Origin: Vibrio cyclitrophicus
GTDB taxonomy: Bacteria; Pseudomonadota; Gammaproteobacteria; Enterobacterales; Vibrionaceae
DNA length: 64,000 bases
Assembly (NCBI GenBank): GCA_023206055.1
Contig: CP065366.1
Coordinates: 2,542,001 to 2,606,000 of the forward strand
Reading direction: 5' to 3'
This document shows, piece after piece, positions 52,248-63,071 of the stretch. Numbering within the stretch: the stretch's first letter is position 1; the number at the start of each line of letters is the position of its first letter. A program made the translations under genes and the position numbers. The notes beneath the pieces were generated by a model, which was not told where the DNA came from, searched no databases, and worked only from the letters and a program-made list of their open reading frames with translations.

Positions 52248-55200
52248 TTAGGATTTAGGCATCCAAAGTGTCTCTAATTGCTGCGCAACAGTTTGCCCAC
52301 CGCTGGTTACGGCATCCATATCACCCACATCATGGCCTGCCATGGCTTGTACTAGAAGGTTAATATTGGCCGTGTTCAAGGTTTTATCACCCAGTTGGAT
52401 TTCTTCAATATCCCCTTTTATGCGAATACTGCCATCCGGCTGCCCTTGCCAATCAGCACCATTTTGCGAATCACCAAATTGAACCAGCAGTTCACCATCA
52501 GTATTACGGCTTAGCCATACATCATCCATATCAAGATTATTCAAAACTAAGCGGTTGTCACCACCTGTATCCTCAACCATATCGTTACCGTCACCTTCAC
52601 GGTAATAGAAGGTATCATCTCCTTTTCCGGCTTTGATTACGTCGTTACCCATCCCTCCCGTTACGTGATTATCTTTTCCTTGCTCTACTAAAATAAGGTC
52701 GTCACCACCAAGCCCGTCAATCCAGTTGCTTTCTGCATGGCCTTTAATTCTATCATCTAATATAGTTCCATCTAGACGTTCAAAACTTGTTAAGTCAAGC
52801 TCAGTTCCCTTAACGCCGTTAACAGTCACACTTCCGTGGTTCTCGTAGAGGTTGAGAAAACTGCCAGTGCCATCTCCAGTTGTTCTATAGAGGTTACGAA
52901 TTCCGCTGCGTATTAGCGCAGCGAAATCGTCGACTCCGTGAATTTGAAGTCTGCGCCTAAATACATAATTGCTATTAGTGTTAAGACTACGTGTATCTAT
53001 ACTAAGATTAGAAACTTGAACATCGCTATTACCACTATTACTAAGCCTAATACTTAATTGTTGATTAAAAGCAGCGTTTAGCTGTGCTGACGTCAAATCT
53101 TCAGCTTTAACTACCAATTCATTCCCTTGAGTAGCCTCTTTCAATAAAACATCTCCAGCGTATAAAGCGATGGTAATTTGTTCATCATTTCCTAGTGTGT
53201 CGGCACTTACTCGATAAGCTTTATCCAACGCAAATTGGCTATCCACAGTTTCTATTATGCTTTCACCTTGCGCTGCTACACCTTCGGAATCAGAGCTAGC
53301 CTGATACAAAGATTGCCATTGAACCGCACTTTCATCTACGGAGATAGCAGGTACTGATGTCCCAGCAAATTTAGATCTATTTAAAACTGTGCGTTTAGTA
53401 GGGTCACTCAATAGTTGAGTAATAAAAGTCTCTACCCCTGCGGCATCAAGCGATTGATCCTTGAATCTAATTCCATGTGGAAGTGATTCAGCCACTTTTT
53501 GCGCAGTATTTTCGATATCGATAACACGCGATTTAATATCTTTAAAAGTAAATAATTGTAATTGTCGCTCTCCAGCCATAAGCCAGAGTCTTAAGCCTGA
53601 TGAACTAGTAACTATTAACGTTACATCTGACGATTGGGCCTCCGATAACTGCAACACAGTTCCTTCCACAAAACCTTTATACGTGCCTTCGCGCCCATCA
53701 GGCTTATTCAATACCGCATTTACCAGATCTGCCAATCCATTAGCATTAAGTGTTTTATCTGCCAGAATAATCCCCCCAGGGGTGAGTGTTTTGATGCCAT
53801 AAGCAAGGCCGGTAGCACTAAGGTTTCTTTTATTTTTTAAGGTTTCCTCTAAGTCCATATTAAAGGTTTGTAATACTCGGTCACCTGCCATCAAACTAAT
53901 GGACTTATCTGAATTGGGGTCGCTATCACCGTCAATTTTGATTGTGATACTTTCTGAATCTACATCGGTATAACGTAAACCAAAATTACCATCTTTATCT
54001 AAAAACTTAATAAAGTTAAAGTCTTGGGTATCCGTAATACTGCTTGGGTTGCGAGAGGTAAAATAAGCGATTACTTCTTCATCTTCTACGATAAATTTTT
54101 TGCCATCGGCTTGCTCAAATAATATTTTATCCGGCAATGACTCAAGCGTAAGCACTTTGTTACCCGCAATATGCCATTCGTAGTTACCATTAGACTGAGT
54201 AATAGCAATACTATTTGGAACCCAGTTTTTCACTACGAGTGTATCTACGTCGTCTTGTTCACTAGTGAACTTCACTGTAACGTGTCTGTTCAAGTTACCT
54301 ACGGCCACAGAATCGTTCCCAGCTCCTGTGTCAATGGTTAAGTCTCCATTACCGTCTACCGCATAAATAATGTCATCGCCATGATTCGTAGCAACTGTTC
54401 TTACGGTATTGCCATCAGCAAAGATAACATCATCTCCATCACCCGTTACACTACCTTCACCTTGAGAGTGACGCATGTACATATCCCATGTGGCAGATGC
54501 CGCTTGCTGTTCTAGTTGAGTAACATCACTTTTTGACTTACCTTCAATGCTATAGCTCATTTCAATGTTGAGTTTATTTAATAACATCGTATAGATATCT
54601 GGCCCAAGTATAATCTCATCTTTAAACGACATCTTTTGATAACGCAGAGCAAAGTCTGCAGCCAATTCTCTTAAATCAGGCTTTTGTGCTAGATTTGGAT
54701 CCCAGCTTAACCCTTCATCCGTAAACAATAGGTCACCATGCTTATTCTTAAATAATACTTTTCCTTGTGCTTCATCCAATTCAATTTTTAAATCATCTAC
54801 ATTGTTAACCGAAAGCAATTTAATTTGATTAGCAGCGCTAACATCTTCTAATTCAGCACTAGAACCTATCGACGTAAACCGAACAAATATCTGCTCGCTG
54901 CGGTTACGTTCAAGGGATGAAAAGTCATTGTTGGGTGAAAATGCTAACTTATTATCTACAATAGAAATGGCTCCCTTATTGCTAACAACGTTGCCATCAA
55001 TGTCTATAATTTCTAGCGACGTTGGATCAATGGTTAACCCTGATTCATGTTGTAAAACATCTACAACCAGCTGGTTATTTGACCACTCGCCATTCTTAGC
55101 TTGAACGGTAATCGTGCCGTCATTATCATTAGATACCGATACCAATAAGCTTTCTTGCACTCTAGCACCACTGATTTTATAAGTATCGCTTCCTTCACCA

Positions 55201-58200
55201 CCTTTTAATATATGCTTACCTCTTTGAGCTGTCAGTACATCATCACCATCTCGGCCTTCCACAGTATCCGTTCCACCATAAGCCGCAAGGCTATTGTCAT
55301 CACTATTACCTTTTAAATGATCACCACTCATTTCTGTTGCAATTATCGCAAAGTTTGAGTTCTGGCCTATGGTTGCCAACTCAACTTCTTGTGTTTGATC
55401 ATTTCGGGTTTTAGTAAACCTCACATTATCAACTGCTACCGTGGTAAGCATTCGGGGATGGTAACTATCTGGTTTATGGTTGGCTAGTTCAATAGTAATA
55501 TTTTTACCTTCATACTGTGCTAATTCCTTGCCGCTAACATTCAAGGTAAAAGTCTGCCAGTACTGAATAGGATCTATTAAATTAGTAGTAGCTTTTATTT
55601 CAGAGGCAGGGACAGTATTATCAATCGTTATGGTTTTCTCCCCTATCACTTCGCCATCAACAACCATATAACCCTTAATAAAACCATCTTTACGACTTTG
55701 ATCTCCGAAAATTGACCAGGCGCGATTGTCAAACACCGGACTATAATTAAACTTCAATTCATAGTCAAAGTGACTAGAAAATGTTTCGGTTAACGTCTGT
55801 TTTAACCGAGCGGTACTATCGGACCAGTCCTGTCCAGAGCTTAAAATAAAGGAGCCGCTACCATCCCCAAACTTGATACCTTTATAGTCACGAAAACCAT
55901 GGTTTAATGAAGAATGAAACGTACTCGCGGCTCTTGAAGATAAACTTTCGCCTACCTCGGCAACACCAAAGTCCCAGCCTTTGCCATCCGTACCATCGCT
56001 TATTGTACTATCAAGCGATGCTACGTCTTCAAAAGAATGATTTTCAACGTCAACCGCATAAGATGGTGCAACCTTTCCTGTAACCGTTCTAGACGCTAAA
56101 TCAATATCCAATGCTTGTTGTGAGTACGAACTAAAGTTTAAAGTATCAACGCCTCCTGCATTATTAAACTGTGTTCCCTCACCAAAATTCAGTATGTTAA
56201 CTTTATCGTTATGTTCAGTCGTCGTTACTTTAGCTATTCCTTTTGTGTTAACATCAATGCTCAAGTCTTGATCATATAATGACGCATCTAATTGTACATT
56301 TGAATCCGTGTAATTTTTCAGTTTTGAAGAATCCAAATATACACTTTCTATGCTATCTGCATGTAACCGAACTTGATCATTAGCAAGGTTTTTTCCATTA
56401 GCATCGCCGTCTTTATTCATCAACACATAACTAAAACTTCTATCCTTATAGTACCTACTGTGTACATCTTCTACGTTACTTAACCGAAGTTTGTCTGTGC
56501 CCTCCCCCCCATAAACTCTAACGATATTAGTACTTAAATCATTCGAGCTCTTCTCGTTATTTTCCAACACAAAGGTGTCATTCCCGCCCCTCAAAACGAT
56601 GTCAGCCTGCTCTACTGCGGCTCCACTTCTTTGGTTGAATGCCAGCTTAATGTAGTTGTCTTGCTCATCTCCTTCCAGATAAGCTTTTTTACTGCCATCA
56701 ACAATAATGTTTTCCGCTGTTTGCAAAGAAGTAGCAACAAAATCTGCTACTAACTTATTAAGAGCATTACTATTTTGCTCTACTTTCAACTCGCCGTTTT
56801 CTATTGCTTCGGCCGTATCCCGAATATTTTTTTCCCATTTGGCCAAACTGAGTCGCACCGAATCAGATTCGTCATAGTAAGTCATCCTATATAGATAAGT
56901 GCCATCGGTCATTACGTAAGTATTACCCCATATTTCAGCTTTACCCAGAATCCATACTTTCTTATCACCTAATTTTTCTTCAATTGACTTAAGCGTAGTT
57001 TCTGACGTTTTTCCACTATCTATTTCTTCCTGACTTATCTCATACATACCAAGGTAAGACTTTTGCTGGTTATTTTCTAGGGAGTTAAAGACTAGAGCTG
57101 CCAAGGTATTTACATTTTCCTCTGGATACAAATAACTGGATTCAAGGTTTTTATTCCATAATGCAGCAGGGTCAAACGCAACAGCCTTATTGCTAAAGCC
57201 AGAAGCGTCGGAAGTTGCAGCGACTTCATTGTTCAATGAAATATATACCGCTTCATCAATCTTAGACACAACAAGGTCATTATCAGGCCCCCCTACAACC
57301 ACCGTATCTATTCCAGGCTCAAAAACAATCGTATCATCACCTGGACCACCATATAATTTGTCTACACCAGCGCCACCAACGATATAGTCATTACCTGCTC
57401 CCCCTTCAATCAGGTCATCGCCATCTCTCCCTTGTAGCGTATCATCACCTTCTCCACCGTAAATAAAGTCACCACCAAGTCCGCCAATTAAAATATCATT
57501 ACCACCATACCCTCTTAAGATTTTACTGCTCTTTAAGTCTTCGCTTACCACGCTAATTAAATCATCTGCAGCCCCACCTTCTCGTGTAGCATCACCGTAT
57601 GTATTATCTATAATCGCCTTACGTAAAAGGTTTACCGTATCCTTAGCCCCCCTTACGGCTTTGTGGGCCTCTGTTTTTTGAGCTTCTGCTAGCTTTCTCT
57701 GATAATCTTCATCCTCTTCGTCTCCCACAAGCCCTGCACCCTCTGGGTCCACGTAATACTCCAACAAATCATAACCTTGTGTTTTATAGCTTGTCCATAA
57801 ATTGTCTACATAAGTCTCAAGTGGCCCCCCTTCCTTTACAAAATCCTTAAAATCCTGCTCTAGTATTGTTTCTGGTGATCTGGTGTCAACTTGCTCAGTA
57901 AACCAGCCAATCATATCGCTGATAAAACTCAGTGCTGTACTGACAAGGTCAACAATAAAAGATACTGCTGTACCCACCCCAGGAATAAAGTCAGCAATAC
58001 CACTAAAAACATCCAATACCATTGTGACTATATCAAGCGCGGCCATCACACTAAACATTGCCGCTCGTCCACCATTTCCTTGTTTAAGCGCTTGATCTGC
58101 CGCTTTTGCATTTTTTAACATAGAGTTAACACCAACACCTACACTTAAAAATGCGCCTGCAACAGGAGCAAATCTCGCAACTTTTTTACCTACAGCCTCA

Positions 58201-59450
58201 CTGGCTTCCGTGCCTACCTTTGCAACAACTTTTTGAGTAATAAAGGTACCTAAATCTAAGGTCCCTTTCGCTAAACCAAATACCCCTGTCGATATACGTA
58301 AGTTCTTCTCTGTTATAGCAGGCAGGTTGCCATGTTCATCTATTTCCGCGTCAACATCTTTACCCGCACCAGCTGCCGTATCAATGCCACCTTGAATAAG
58401 GCTAAAAAACGAGCTTCCCTTTGATATACCATCATTAACTTTACCAAATAATTTTTGTGCTCTTTTAGCAGACTTTGATAGCCGCTTCATAGAAAGATTT
58501 GACTGTTTCTCAAAATTATTAACTTTCTCTATTTCTGCGTTAAAAAGCCGTTTATTTTCTAGGTAAGCATTTTTGAGAGCTTGCTCGCTGAGGTTAGCAT
58601 ATTTATTATTTTCCAAATCAGGTACATCACTAATCGAGTTAAGCAATTTAGCTCTATGAATTTTAGCGGCTTTTACTTCTTCAAAATCTAGCCTGATATT
58701 TTTCCGTGCTTGCTTTGCATCTTTGGAAAATAAGTCTTTTTGCTTAAGTTGTAATTCTTCTAATTCTGACTTGAACTTCATTCTTGAATCAAAAGCTTCC
58801 GATAAAGAAAGATCGCTATATTTATTTTTCACAACGAATTCATAATCTAAGGGATCGTGACGAAACTGATCAAAAATCTGCACCCTTAATTCAGATAAGT
58901 TATTAATTCGTGTTTTAATTTGATTGTTATGATCAAGTTTTTTAAGCTTTTCGATATTTGCTCCTGATCCACTTTCTGCAAGCTGACCTAAGGTTCCTGG
59001 CAATGCGGAAAAGAAACCGCCAAGTGTCGTACCTGAGCCTGTAATGTAATCACTATATAGTTCAAGGTCAGCCACAGAGTTCCCTGTAAAATCAATAGTC
59101 AAACTGGACGTACTTGATTCCGCTTCTGGTAGTGCACCTACTGTTGTTATGTCGTCATCACCATTTAGCGAATTTTGGTATTTTGTGATTTCTCTCAACA
59201 TCTCCGGATCTGACTTTAATTCCCTAATAGCTTGAACAATGTCTTCATTTCCAGGCTCATTAGCTAAAGCATCTGCCATATTATCAAAAATAGACATAGG
59301 ATCTGGATCTTCACTGCCAGTCAGGCTATTTAGCATGTCTTGTGTTACTCTTTGAAATAAATCAGCCTGAACATCTGTATCAAGTGTATTGTCGCTAGTC
59401 TGACTCTCTTGAGTGTTTGAGCTGTTGTGTACTTCATTATTATTACTCAT
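52248..59450 (-). CDS. Large RTX-family exoprotein, pore-forming-toxin-like
   Basis: 2400 residues, start chosen by AGAGGTTAAAA before ATG 59450. No Sec signal; a helical, charged N-terminus runs to about 350. Hydrophobic, glycine-rich helices at about 385-445 and 463-517 (AMFSVMAALDIVTMVLDVFSG, GVGTAVSFIVDLVSTALSFI) recall HlyA-type pore formers. RTX nonapeptides (GGxGxDxLx) occur at about 648-715, with weaker blocks near 1370-1427 and 1670-1717, and a last array at about 2237-2303 before the secretion-signal region. A segment near 1130-1330 has the look of a jelly-roll binding module (VENHSFED to AVDNVRFTK). Calcium-dependent type I secretion is expected via the upstream ABC/HlyD genes. No HlyC acyltransferase is in the window. 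Target unknown. Confidence 0.85.
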   Translation of the reverse strand: MSNNNEVHNSSNTQESQTSDNTLDTDVQADLFQRVTQDMLNSLTGSEDPDPMSIFDNMADALANEPGNEDIVQAIRELKSDPEMLREITKYQNSLNGDDDITTVGALPEAESSTSSLTIDFTGNSVADLELYSDYITGSGTTLGGFFSALPGTLGQLAESGSGANIEKLKKLDHNNQIKTRINNLSELRVQIFDQFRHDPLDYEFVVKNKYSDLSLSEAFDSRMKFKSELEELQLKQKDLFSKDAKQARKNIRLDFEEVKAAKIHRAKLLNSISDVPDLENNKYANLSEQALKNAYLENKRLFNAEIEKVNNFEKQSNLSMKRLSKSAKRAQKLFGKVNDGISKGSSFFSLIQGGIDTAAGAGKDVDAEIDEHGNLPAITEKNLRISTGVFGLAKGTLDLGTFITQKVVAKVGTEASEAVGKKVARFAPVAGAFLSVGVGVNSMLKNAKAADQALKQGNGGRAAMFSVMAALDIVTMVLDVFSGIADFIPGVGTAVSFIVDLVSTALSFISDMIGWFTEQVDTRSPETILEQDFKDFVKEGGPLETYVDNLWTSYKTQGYDLLEYYVDPEGAGLVGDEEDEDYQRKLAEAQKTEAHKAVRGAKDTVNLLRKAIIDNTYGDATREGGAADDLISVVSEDLKSSKILRGYGGNDILIGGLGGDFIYGGEGDDTLQGRDGDDLIEGGAGNDYIVGGAGVDKLYGGPGDDTIVFEPGIDTVVVGGPDNDLVVSKIDEAVYISLNNEVAATSDASGFSNKAVAFDPAALWNKNLESSYLYPEENVNTLAALVFNSLENNQQKSYLGMYEISQEEIDSGKTSETTLKSIEEKLGDKKVWILGKAEIWGNTYVMTDGTYLYRMTYYDESDSVRLSLAKWEKNIRDTAEAIENGELKVEQNSNALNKLVADFVATSLQTAENIIVDGSKKAYLEGDEQDNYIKLAFNQRSGAAVEQADIVLRGGNDTFVLENNEKSSNDLSTNIVRVYGGEGTDKLRLSNVEDVHSRYYKDRSFSYVLMNKDGDANGKNLANDQVRLHADSIESVYLDSSKLKNYTDSNVQLDASLYDQDLSIDVNTKGIAKVTTTEHNDKVNILNFGEGTQFNNAGGVDTLNFSSYSQQALDIDLASRTVTGKVAPSYAVDVENHSFEDVASLDSTISDGTDGKGWDFGVAEVGESLSSRAASTFHSSLNHGFRDYKGIKFGDGSGSFILSSGQDWSDSTARLKQTLTETFSSHFDYELKFNYSPVFDNRAWSIFGDQSRKDGFIKGYMVVDGEVIGEKTITIDNTVPASEIKATTNLIDPIQYWQTFTLNVSGKELAQYEGKNITIELANHKPDSYHPRMLTTVAVDNVRFTKTRNDQTQEVELATIGQNSNFAIIATEMSGDHLKGNSDDNSLAAYGGTDTVEGRDGDDVLTAQRGKHILKGGEGSDTYKISGARVQESLLVSVSNDNDGTITVQAKNGEWSNNQLVVDVLQHESGLTIDPTSLEIIDIDGNVVSNKGAISIVDNKLAFSPNNDFSSLERNRSEQIFVRFTSIGSSAELEDVSAANQIKLLSVNNVDDLKIELDEAQGKVLFKNKHGDLLFTDEGLSWDPNLAQKPDLRELAADFALRYQKMSFKDEIILGPDIYTMLLNKLNIEMSYSIEGKSKSDVTQLEQQAASATWDMYMRHSQGEGSVTGDGDDVIFADGNTVRTVATNHGDDIIYAVDGNGDLTIDTGAGNDSVAVGNLNRHVTVKFTSEQDDVDTLVVKNWVPNSIAITQSNGNYEWHIAGNKVLTLESLPDKILFEQADGKKFIVEDEEVIAYFTSRNPSSITDTQDFNFIKFLDKDGNFGLRYTDVDSESITIKIDGDSDPNSDKSISLMAGDRVLQTFNMDLEETLKNKRNLSATGLAYGIKTLTPGGIILADKTLNANGLADLVNAVLNKPDGREGTYKGFVEGTVLQLSEAQSSDVTLIVTSSSGLRLWLMAGERQLQLFTFKDIKSRVIDIENTAQKVAESLPHGIRFKDQSLDAAGVETFITQLLSDPTKRTVLNRSKFAGTSVPAISVDESAVQWQSLYQASSDSEGVAAQGESIIETVDSQFALDKAYRVSADTLGNDEQITIALYAGDVLLKEATQGNELVVKAEDLTSAQLNAAFNQQLSIRLSNSGNSDVQVSNLSIDTRSLNTNSNYVFRRRLQIHGVDDFAALIRSGIRNLYRTTGDGTGSFLNLYENHGSVTVNGVKGTELDLTSFERLDGTILDDRIKGHAESNWIDGLGGDDLILVEQGKDNHVTGGMGNDVIKAGKGDDTFYYREGDGNDMVEDTGGDNRLVLNNLDMDDVWLSRNTDGELLVQFGDSQNGADWQGQPDGSIRIKGDIEEIQLGDKTLNTANINLLVQAMAGHDVGDMDAVTSGGQTVAQQLETLWMPKS

Positions 59451-59517
59451 TTTTAACCTCTACTCTCTCTGATTGTTTTGGGATATCCCCAGTTATTGCC
59501 GAAAGCTCGACTATTAG

Positions 59518-61689
59518 TTATTCGCTCAACCGCTGATTCCACAGTCGGGCATAAAGTTGATTTTGTTGCAGTAGTTCGTCATGGCTGCCCTGTTCGATAA
59601 TCTGACCTTTATCCATCACCAAAATACGGTCAGCATGACGTAAGGTGTTTAATCTATGCGCAATACTAATCACCGTTCTACCCTGCGTAATTGCCTGCAT
59701 GTTGCTCATCACTGCCGCTTCCGATTCATAATCGAGCGCACTGGTAGCTTCATCGAGCAATAAAATGCCCGGATTGGTTAACAGGGCGCGAGCAAGAGCA
59801 ATACGCTGGCGTTGTCCGCCAGATAAACGCGCACCACGTTCGCCCACTTGGGTTTGGTAACCTTGTGGTAAGCTGCTGATAAAACTATGAGCTCCGCTGG
59901 TGGTGGCTGCAGCAAGTATTTGTTCGTCGGTCGCATCAGGTACACAGATTTTAATGTTGTCAGCAATGCTGCCTGAATACAGGCGACTTTCTTGCAGTAC
60001 CACACTCATGTTGCGACGTAAGGCAACGGGATCCGCTATCGCTAAATCAATACCGTCAACCATCACTTGCCCATGTTGCGGTACATAAAGGCGTTGCAAC
60101 AGGCGGGTTAACGTCGACTTGCCCGAGCCAGAAGGGCCGGTTATGCCAATAAACTCACCCGGCTTAATATCCAGATTTAAGTTACGTAGTACTTCTTGAC
60201 TGTCTTCACTATAGCGAAAGCGCACACCTTGAAAGCTCACACTGCCTGACAGAGTTGGTACTGACGCTAACCCTTGATTGCCACTTTCTGTCTCCTGGTC
60301 AAGAATGTCGCCAATTCTGCGCAATGAAATTAAAGTATGTTGAAAGTCTTGCCACATTTGCGCTAAACGAAGAATCGGCTGAGTAACATGGCCCGATAGC
60401 ATGTTAAATGCCACTAAGCCACCAACAGTTAGCGCACCATCCATCACCAACGTGACTCCCCACCACAACAATATTGCCGAGGTGATCTTTTGCACTAAAC
60501 CAATGCCTTGACCAGCAATAATACCTACCACTCGAGCGCCAAACAGTGCACGAATATAGTCAGCTAACTGTCTTTGCCATTGTTTTTGAAAGCGAGTTTC
60601 AGTAGCTGAAGTTTTTATCGTTTCGATGCCTGTTACCGCTTCAGTTAAAAATGCAGTATTCTCAGCACCTAGTTCATACTCTTTGGTAACTTTGGCGCGT
60701 AGTACTGGCCCTACGGTTAACCAAAATAAGAAGTACACCACCAGTGAACCCAGTACCAGCCAAGTTAGTTCACTGCTGTAGGCAAACATTACCGCGATAA
60801 ATAGGCCGATAAAGGCTAAGTCTAAAATCATGGTCAGCGCAGAGCCTGTTAAGAACTGGCGAATTTGTCCTATTTCTCGAATACGCGCAATAATTTCGCC
60901 GCTTTGGCGTTGTTGAAAATAGCCCAGAGGCAGTGATACCAAGTGCTGAAACAAACGGCTGGACAACTCACTGTTAACCTTGCTGGCTAAATTGGTAAAT
61001 AACCAGGAACGAATGTAGTTAAATAAGGGTTCAGAAATGGCCAGTGCCAGCATTGCAAACCCCAGCACTTGTAGGCTGGAAAGGCTACGGCTAACCAATA
61101 CCCGGTCAATAACATTTTCAAACAATAGTGGTGTCACCAAAGGAATAAGCTGAAGTAACAAAGACACGACAATAACGGTGCGAAACTGCGCAGCATGTTT
61201 AGTAATGGAAGGCACAAACCAACCAATGCCAAATTTACGTTTTACTTCAGTTTGTCTCGGTTGAGCTAATAAGAGTACTTCTGATGACCAAATAGCGCCC
61301 AAATCATCTAGCGTAAGTGTATGCAATAAACCAGTAGCGGGGTTAAACAATGTCGCTTCATGTTCATCAACAACGTTGAGGGTGTGCCAACCTTGGCAAG
61401 TTTTTACTAGCGCAGGTAATGCAACCCTAGCCAGTTTGTCTAACGCCACGTGTTGCGTACGTGCTCTTAAGCCTAACCACTTGGCACAGCGGTTCAGATC
61501 AAACTCACCAAGCGTTTCACTGCCTAAACGATGCGCTAATTGTGCTACATCTGCATTAATATCAAATGCTTGTGCCGCGTGCACTAGTGCTGTTAACGCT
61601 AACATTTGCTCATGGCTGGCAGAAACGGTATCTTCAGCGGTTTCATTGCTCAGTTCAGCTGCATTTGAGGTGATAGTTGCAGTGGTCAT
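59518..61689 (-). CDS. Type I secretion ABC transporter (HlyB/RtxE-like)
   Basis: 723 residues. The N-terminal C39-like domain (about 25-140) lacks the catalytic cysteine, as in HlyB-type exporters of leaderless RTX cargo. A six-helix membrane domain (about 165-440) is followed by a nucleotide-binding domain with Walker A GPSGSGKSTL, signature LSGGQRQRIALARA, Walker B ILLLDEATSALD and H-loop SIAHRL. Overlaps the HlyD-like stop by one base. 67 bp upstream of the RTX gene and probably its exporter, perhaps as a heterodimer with the other ABC protein. Confidence 0.92.
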   Translation of the reverse strand: MTTATITSNAAELSNETAEDTVSASHEQMLALTALVHAAQAFDINADVAQLAHRLGSETLGEFDLNRCAKWLGLRARTQHVALDKLARVALPALVKTCQGWHTLNVVDEHEATLFNPATGLLHTLTLDDLGAIWSSEVLLLAQPRQTEVKRKFGIGWFVPSITKHAAQFRTVIVVSLLLQLIPLVTPLLFENVIDRVLVSRSLSSLQVLGFAMLALAISEPLFNYIRSWLFTNLASKVNSELSSRLFQHLVSLPLGYFQQRQSGEIIARIREIGQIRQFLTGSALTMILDLAFIGLFIAVMFAYSSELTWLVLGSLVVYFLFWLTVGPVLRAKVTKEYELGAENTAFLTEAVTGIETIKTSATETRFQKQWQRQLADYIRALFGARVVGIIAGQGIGLVQKITSAILLWWGVTLVMDGALTVGGLVAFNMLSGHVTQPILRLAQMWQDFQHTLISLRRIGDILDQETESGNQGLASVPTLSGSVSFQGVRFRYSEDSQEVLRNLNLDIKPGEFIGITGPSGSGKSTLTRLLQRLYVPQHGQVMVDGIDLAIADPVALRRNMSVVLQESRLYSGSIADNIKICVPDATDEQILAAATTSGAHSFISSLPQGYQTQVGERGARLSGGQRQRIALARALLTNPGILLLDEATSALDYESEAAVMSNMQAITQGRTVISIAHRLNTLRHADRILVMDKGQIIEQGSHDELLQQNQLYARLWNQRLSE

Positions 61690-63071
61690 TATCTTTCTCC
61701 TAATGCTTCAGATTGATATTGCTGAATAGGACTTAGAAGATAATCAATCACCCGTCTATCACCGGTACGAATTTCTGCGCTAATACTCATACCGGCTTGT
61801 AATGGCACGCGTTTGTCTTCAACCAAAATATCACTGTCACTAATCAGAATTTTGGCAGGGAAAACCAAGCCAAATTGTTCGTTCTCAACTGAGTCGCGTG
61901 AAACATAAGCCAGTTTTCCGCTGATAGTGCCGTAACGTGTGTATGGGAAAGCATCTATTTTGATTTCGACTTCCTGCCCGCGATAAACAAAACCTACATC
62001 TTTGTTTAACACCATCACTTCAGCCTCTAACGCCATGCCATCAGGAACAATAACCATCAGTTGCTGAGCAGGTTGCACCACGCCGCCCAACGTATGCACA
62101 GCAAGCTGCTGAACAACGCCATCAACCGGAGCCACTAAGTTATGTTGGCGACGCTTTTCTTTTATTTGTACTAATTGCTGTGTCAGTACAGCCAGATTAG
62201 CTTGTGCTTGACTTAACTTATCGAAAGTCTCACGCCTCGTTTTAGCAACAAAGTTTTCTTGTTCATGCAATAAGCGCTGTACTTGAGCTAATAGCACAGA
62301 GAGCTCACCTTGTTTTTGTGAATGGGTTCGACGAATTTCTAGGGTTTCACTTTCTAGCCTCAACAAATCCATCAATGGAAATTGATTAGCATCAGCTAAT
62401 GTTTTACTGGCGTTAAAACGTTTATTCGCGTTCTTTTCTAATTGCTGTAGCTCAACCAGTTCATTTTCTAACGCGATGCGCTCAGCTTCATTAACCTTTA
62501 ACTGGCTTTTATAGCTAGCTAACTGCGTGCTGATATCACGCCATTCACTCGTTAAGAACGCACGTGCCGTATCAACTTGCTGTATTGAAGCCGTCTCAGG
62601 GGGGGCGAATTGACTTAGAGGGTCATCACTTAATAGTGCCTGCAAGCGTGATTTTTCTAGCTGCTGAAACACAATTTGTGCGTGTAACTCTTCTACTTTT
62701 GCTTTTATACCAACCGTGTTTAATGCAATTAAAACATCGCCCGCTTTAACACTTTGCCCATTGGCAACATTAATACGGGCTATTTCTCCTGCTTCAGCAG
62801 CTTGTACGACTTTTGAGTTGCTGCTAACAATCAATCGTCCTGTCGCTTGAGCGTGAATATCTAACTTACCAACAATAGACCACGCTAATATGGCAACCAG
62901 TAATAACGTAATGCCGATAGCTAATCGTTTAGTCCAAGGCGCGGGTGGACGGTCTACTATTTCTAAATATCCCGGCTGAAATTCATATTCTTGTTGACTT
63001 AGTTCGATTTTTTTAGGTTCTTGTTTCTGGCTCTTAATTGCCTGACGAGCGGTGTTAATATGCTTGAGCAT
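61689..63071 (-). CDS. HlyD/RtxD-like membrane fusion protein
   Basis: 460 residues from ATG 63071 in TAATG, preceded by GAGGAGGTAGCG; an upstream frame extension to 63110 lies inside the previous gene. One membrane helix (about 50-68, RLAIGITLLLVAILAWSIVGKL) with a short cytoplasmic N-terminus, a lipoyl-like region, a long alpha-helical hairpin (about 120-290), then the beta-barrel C-terminus ending DYLLSPIQQYQSEALGER. Bridges inner-membrane ABC proteins to a TolC-type outer membrane channel, which is not encoded in this window. Confidence 0.93.
   Translation of the reverse strand: MLKHINTARQAIKSQKQEPKKIELSQQEYEFQPGYLEIVDRPPAPWTKRLAIGITLLLVAILAWSIVGKLDIHAQATGRLIVSSNSKVVQAAEAGEIARINVANGQSVKAGDVLIALNTVGIKAKVEELHAQIVFQQLEKSRLQALLSDDPLSQFAPPETASIQQVDTARAFLTSEWRDISTQLASYKSQLKVNEAERIALENELVELQQLEKNANKRFNASKTLADANQFPLMDLLRLESETLEIRRTHSQKQGELSVLLAQVQRLLHEQENFVAKTRRETFDKLSQAQANLAVLTQQLVQIKEKRRQHNLVAPVDGVVQQLAVHTLGGVVQPAQQLMVIVPDGMALEAEVMVLNKDVGFVYRGQEVEIKIDAFPYTRYGTISGKLAYVSRDSVENEQFGLVFPAKILISDSDILVEDKRVPLQAGMSISAEIRTGDRRVIDYLLSPIQQYQSEALGER

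Noticed and set aside
52248..59450. Full MARTX toxin
   Set aside because: Too short, no cysteine protease signature, and repeats are classical nonapeptides.
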